A stretch of 64,000 nt of DNA from the NCBI RefSeq assembly GCF_003148745.1, contig NZ_QGGU01000004.1, forward strand, positions 62,001-126,000, given 5' to 3'. The notes under the pieces are model-generated. The model ran no database searches, was not told where the DNA came from, and saw only the letters and a program-made list of their open reading frames with translations. Each line of letters opens with the position of its first letter. The stretch's first letter is position 1. The position numbers and the translations under genes were made by a program. Shown piece by piece: positions 62,795-64,000 of the stretch. Source of the DNA: Pleionea mediterranea. Lineage in GTDB: Bacteria; Pseudomonadota; Gammaproteobacteria; Enterobacterales; Kangiellaceae.

Positions 62795-63868
62795 ATGAGC
62801 GCGGTTGCATTAATAGCGACAAGAAAAGGTTTATTTAAACTAACCGAACATCAAACCATTGAACCCGTAGGCTTTTCGGGTGTGCCAGTGACCATGATGT
62901 TGGCCAGTAAGCATCATGCGCGTTGGTACGCCGCGCTGGATCACGGCCATTTTGGTACCAAGTTTCACGCCAGTGACGATGAAGGCGTACATTGGCAGGA
63001 GTTAACTGCGCCAGCTTACCCAAAACAGGACGATAAAGAAGACGGCGATAGCCTGAAAATGATTTGGAGTCTTGAGTTTGCAAAGGGTGAAAGCTCTAAT
63101 GAACTTTGGGCGGGCACTATTCCCGGAGGCCTGTTTTACTCCAATGATGGTGGCAACAGCTGGCAATTAAATCAAACGCTTTGGCAATACAAACAGCAGC
63201 AACAATGGTTTGGTGGCGGTTTTGATGAAGCGGGCATTCATTCCATTTGTGTTGATCCAGAAGATTCAAACAAAGTGTCTATTGCGGTTTCCTGTGCCGG
63301 TGTTTGGGTAACCGAAAATGGCGGTGAGTCCTGGAATAATCAATCCAAGGGTATGCGTGCTGAGTATATGCCACCTGAACAAGCAGGCGATCCGTTAATT
63401 CAAGATCCGCATAGAATGGTTCAATGCCCATCGGATCCAGAACAGTTTTGGGTGCAACATCATAATGGTATTTTTGTTTCCAGTGATGGCACAAAAAGCT
63501 GGCAAGAAGTTGAGTCAGTGGAACCCTCCGCTTTTGGTTTTGCCACGGTGGTGCATCCAGACGATGGAAACACCGCCTGGTTTGTACCAGCGGTAAAAGA
63601 CGAATGCCGGATCCCTGTTGATGGGCAGTTTGTCGTCACACGCACACGGGATGGTGGAAAAACATTTGAGCAATTAAATAAAGGATTACCGCTAGGGCTC
63701 AGTTACGACTTGGTGTTTCGGCACGGGCTGGATATTGATGCCACAGGCGACCAATTACTGATGGGGTCAACCACGGGTAACTTATGGTTAAGTGACAATC
63801 AAGGGGATAGTTGGCAGTGTTTAAGTAATCATTTACCGCCAATTTACGCGGTAAGGTTTATTAAGTGA
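62795..63868 (+). CDS. BNR-repeat (sialidase-like propeller) protein
   Basis: The 357-residue protein begins Leu-Ile-Ala-Thr-Arg-Lys-Gly-Leu-Phe and has several Ser-x-Asp-x-Gly-x-x-Trp Asp-box repeats (Ser-Asp-Asp-Glu-Gly-Val-His-Trp, Ser-Asn-Asp-Gly-Gly-Asn-Ser-Trp, Thr-Glu-Asn-Gly-Gly-Glu-Ser-Trp, Ser-Asp-Asn-Gln-Gly-Asp-Ser-Trp), typical of six/seven-blade propellers. There is no signal, so it is cytoplasmic and unlikely to be a true sialidase. It pairs with the MoaD-like gene. Confidence 0.85.
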   Translation: MSAVALIATRKGLFKLTEHQTIEPVGFSGVPVTMMLASKHHARWYAALDHGHFGTKFHASDDEGVHWQELTAPAYPKQDDKEDGDSLKMIWSLEFAKGESSNELWAGTIPGGLFYSNDGGNSWQLNQTLWQYKQQQQWFGGGFDEAGIHSICVDPEDSNKVSIAVSCAGVWVTENGGESWNNQSKGMRAEYMPPEQAGDPLIQDPHRMVQCPSDPEQFWVQHHNGIFVSSDGTKSWQEVESVEPSAFGFATVVHPDDGNTAWFVPAVKDECRIPVDGQFVVTRTRDGGKTFEQLNKGLPLGLSYDLVFRHGLDIDATGDQLLMGSTTGNLWLSDNQGDSWQCLSNHLPPIYAVRFIK

Positions 63869-64000
63869 TGGTTTGATTCATTGTTTAAAATGACGCTTTA
63901 AAAGCGCTTTAATGTTGTCGAAAGGGACGATTATTGAATGGGATATCCTCATATGTAGAGTGGCGCTTTATAAAAAATAGGCTATCTCGTTGATTTACAT

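Noticed and set aside
62795-63868. True sialidase
   Set aside because: Asp boxes occur in many propellers; the protein has no signal peptide or visible catalytic Arg triad.

Overview
The window looks like a stretch of gammaproteobacterial chromosome, probably marine. The core genes on the right (rep, engB next to cytochrome c4, glnA-ntrB-ntrC, trmL, secreted M4/M28 proteases with PPC domains, a DPP4-like S9 peptidase) would fit Kangiellaceae or a relative. That assignment is inference from gene content only.

Region A (1 to about 18,916) is visibly A+T-richer and is the right-hand part of a Tn7-like transposon. A transposition operon on the minus strand (tnsA, tnsB, a TniB-sized tnsC, tniQ) abuts a comM/yifB gene of which only the C-terminal third survives (18,917-19,519). 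Short repeats that look like TnsB sites lie between tnsA and that remnant. The N-terminal part of comM is absent, so the left end lies outside the window and everything left of about 18.9 kb is cargo. Cargo includes a CadC-like membrane regulator, a Cas2-like (SinR-type) protein, an orphan MbcA/ParS-type antitoxin beside a decayed gene, a metallophosphoesterase and a large protein that may be TnsE-like.

The most striking cargo is a compact cluster at 7,946-13,813. In order it encodes an Sfp/EntD-type phosphopantetheinyl transferase, an acyl-carrier-like protein with a Asp-Ser site, an XRE regulator, an ImmA/IrrE metallopeptidase whose C-terminus carries the loop motifs of a chagasin-type inhibitor of papain proteases, a papain-like cysteine protease with Gln-Cys-His-Asn in place, a thymidylate-synthase-like protein, a MazG-like protein and, convergently, a protein of the 5-hydroxymethyl-dU DNA kinase/thymine-hypermodification family. 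I read it as a candidate defence or conflict system joining a protease-inhibitor switch, a carrier protein and pyrimidine or base-modification enzymes. The combined function is inference.

Region B (about 19.5-36 kb) is host core: rep helicase, a Panacea-domain toxin-antitoxin pair, rof, a DUF2235 hydrolase, engB, cytochrome c4, a DsbA-like protein without CXXC, an EEP-family phosphatase/nuclease, a GGDEF diguanylate cyclase, DUF599, YyaL, a VanZ-like protein and an MFS transporter, followed by a possible structured RNA. Region C (36-44 kb) holds small membrane proteins, a frameshifted COQ7-like gene and two secreted metalloproteases sharing a near-identical tandem PPC tail. Region D (44-64 kb) has a lipoprotein alpha-amylase, an SSADH-like dehydrogenase, a ferredoxin reductase with a separate ferredoxin, glnA with a clear sigma-54 promoter and NtrC sites, ntrB/ntrC, a TonB-like lipoprotein, trmL, a class-V aminotransferase, an S9 peptidase, and a MoaD/ThiS-BNR-repeat pair. 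No rRNA, tRNA, IS element or CRISPR array was recognised.
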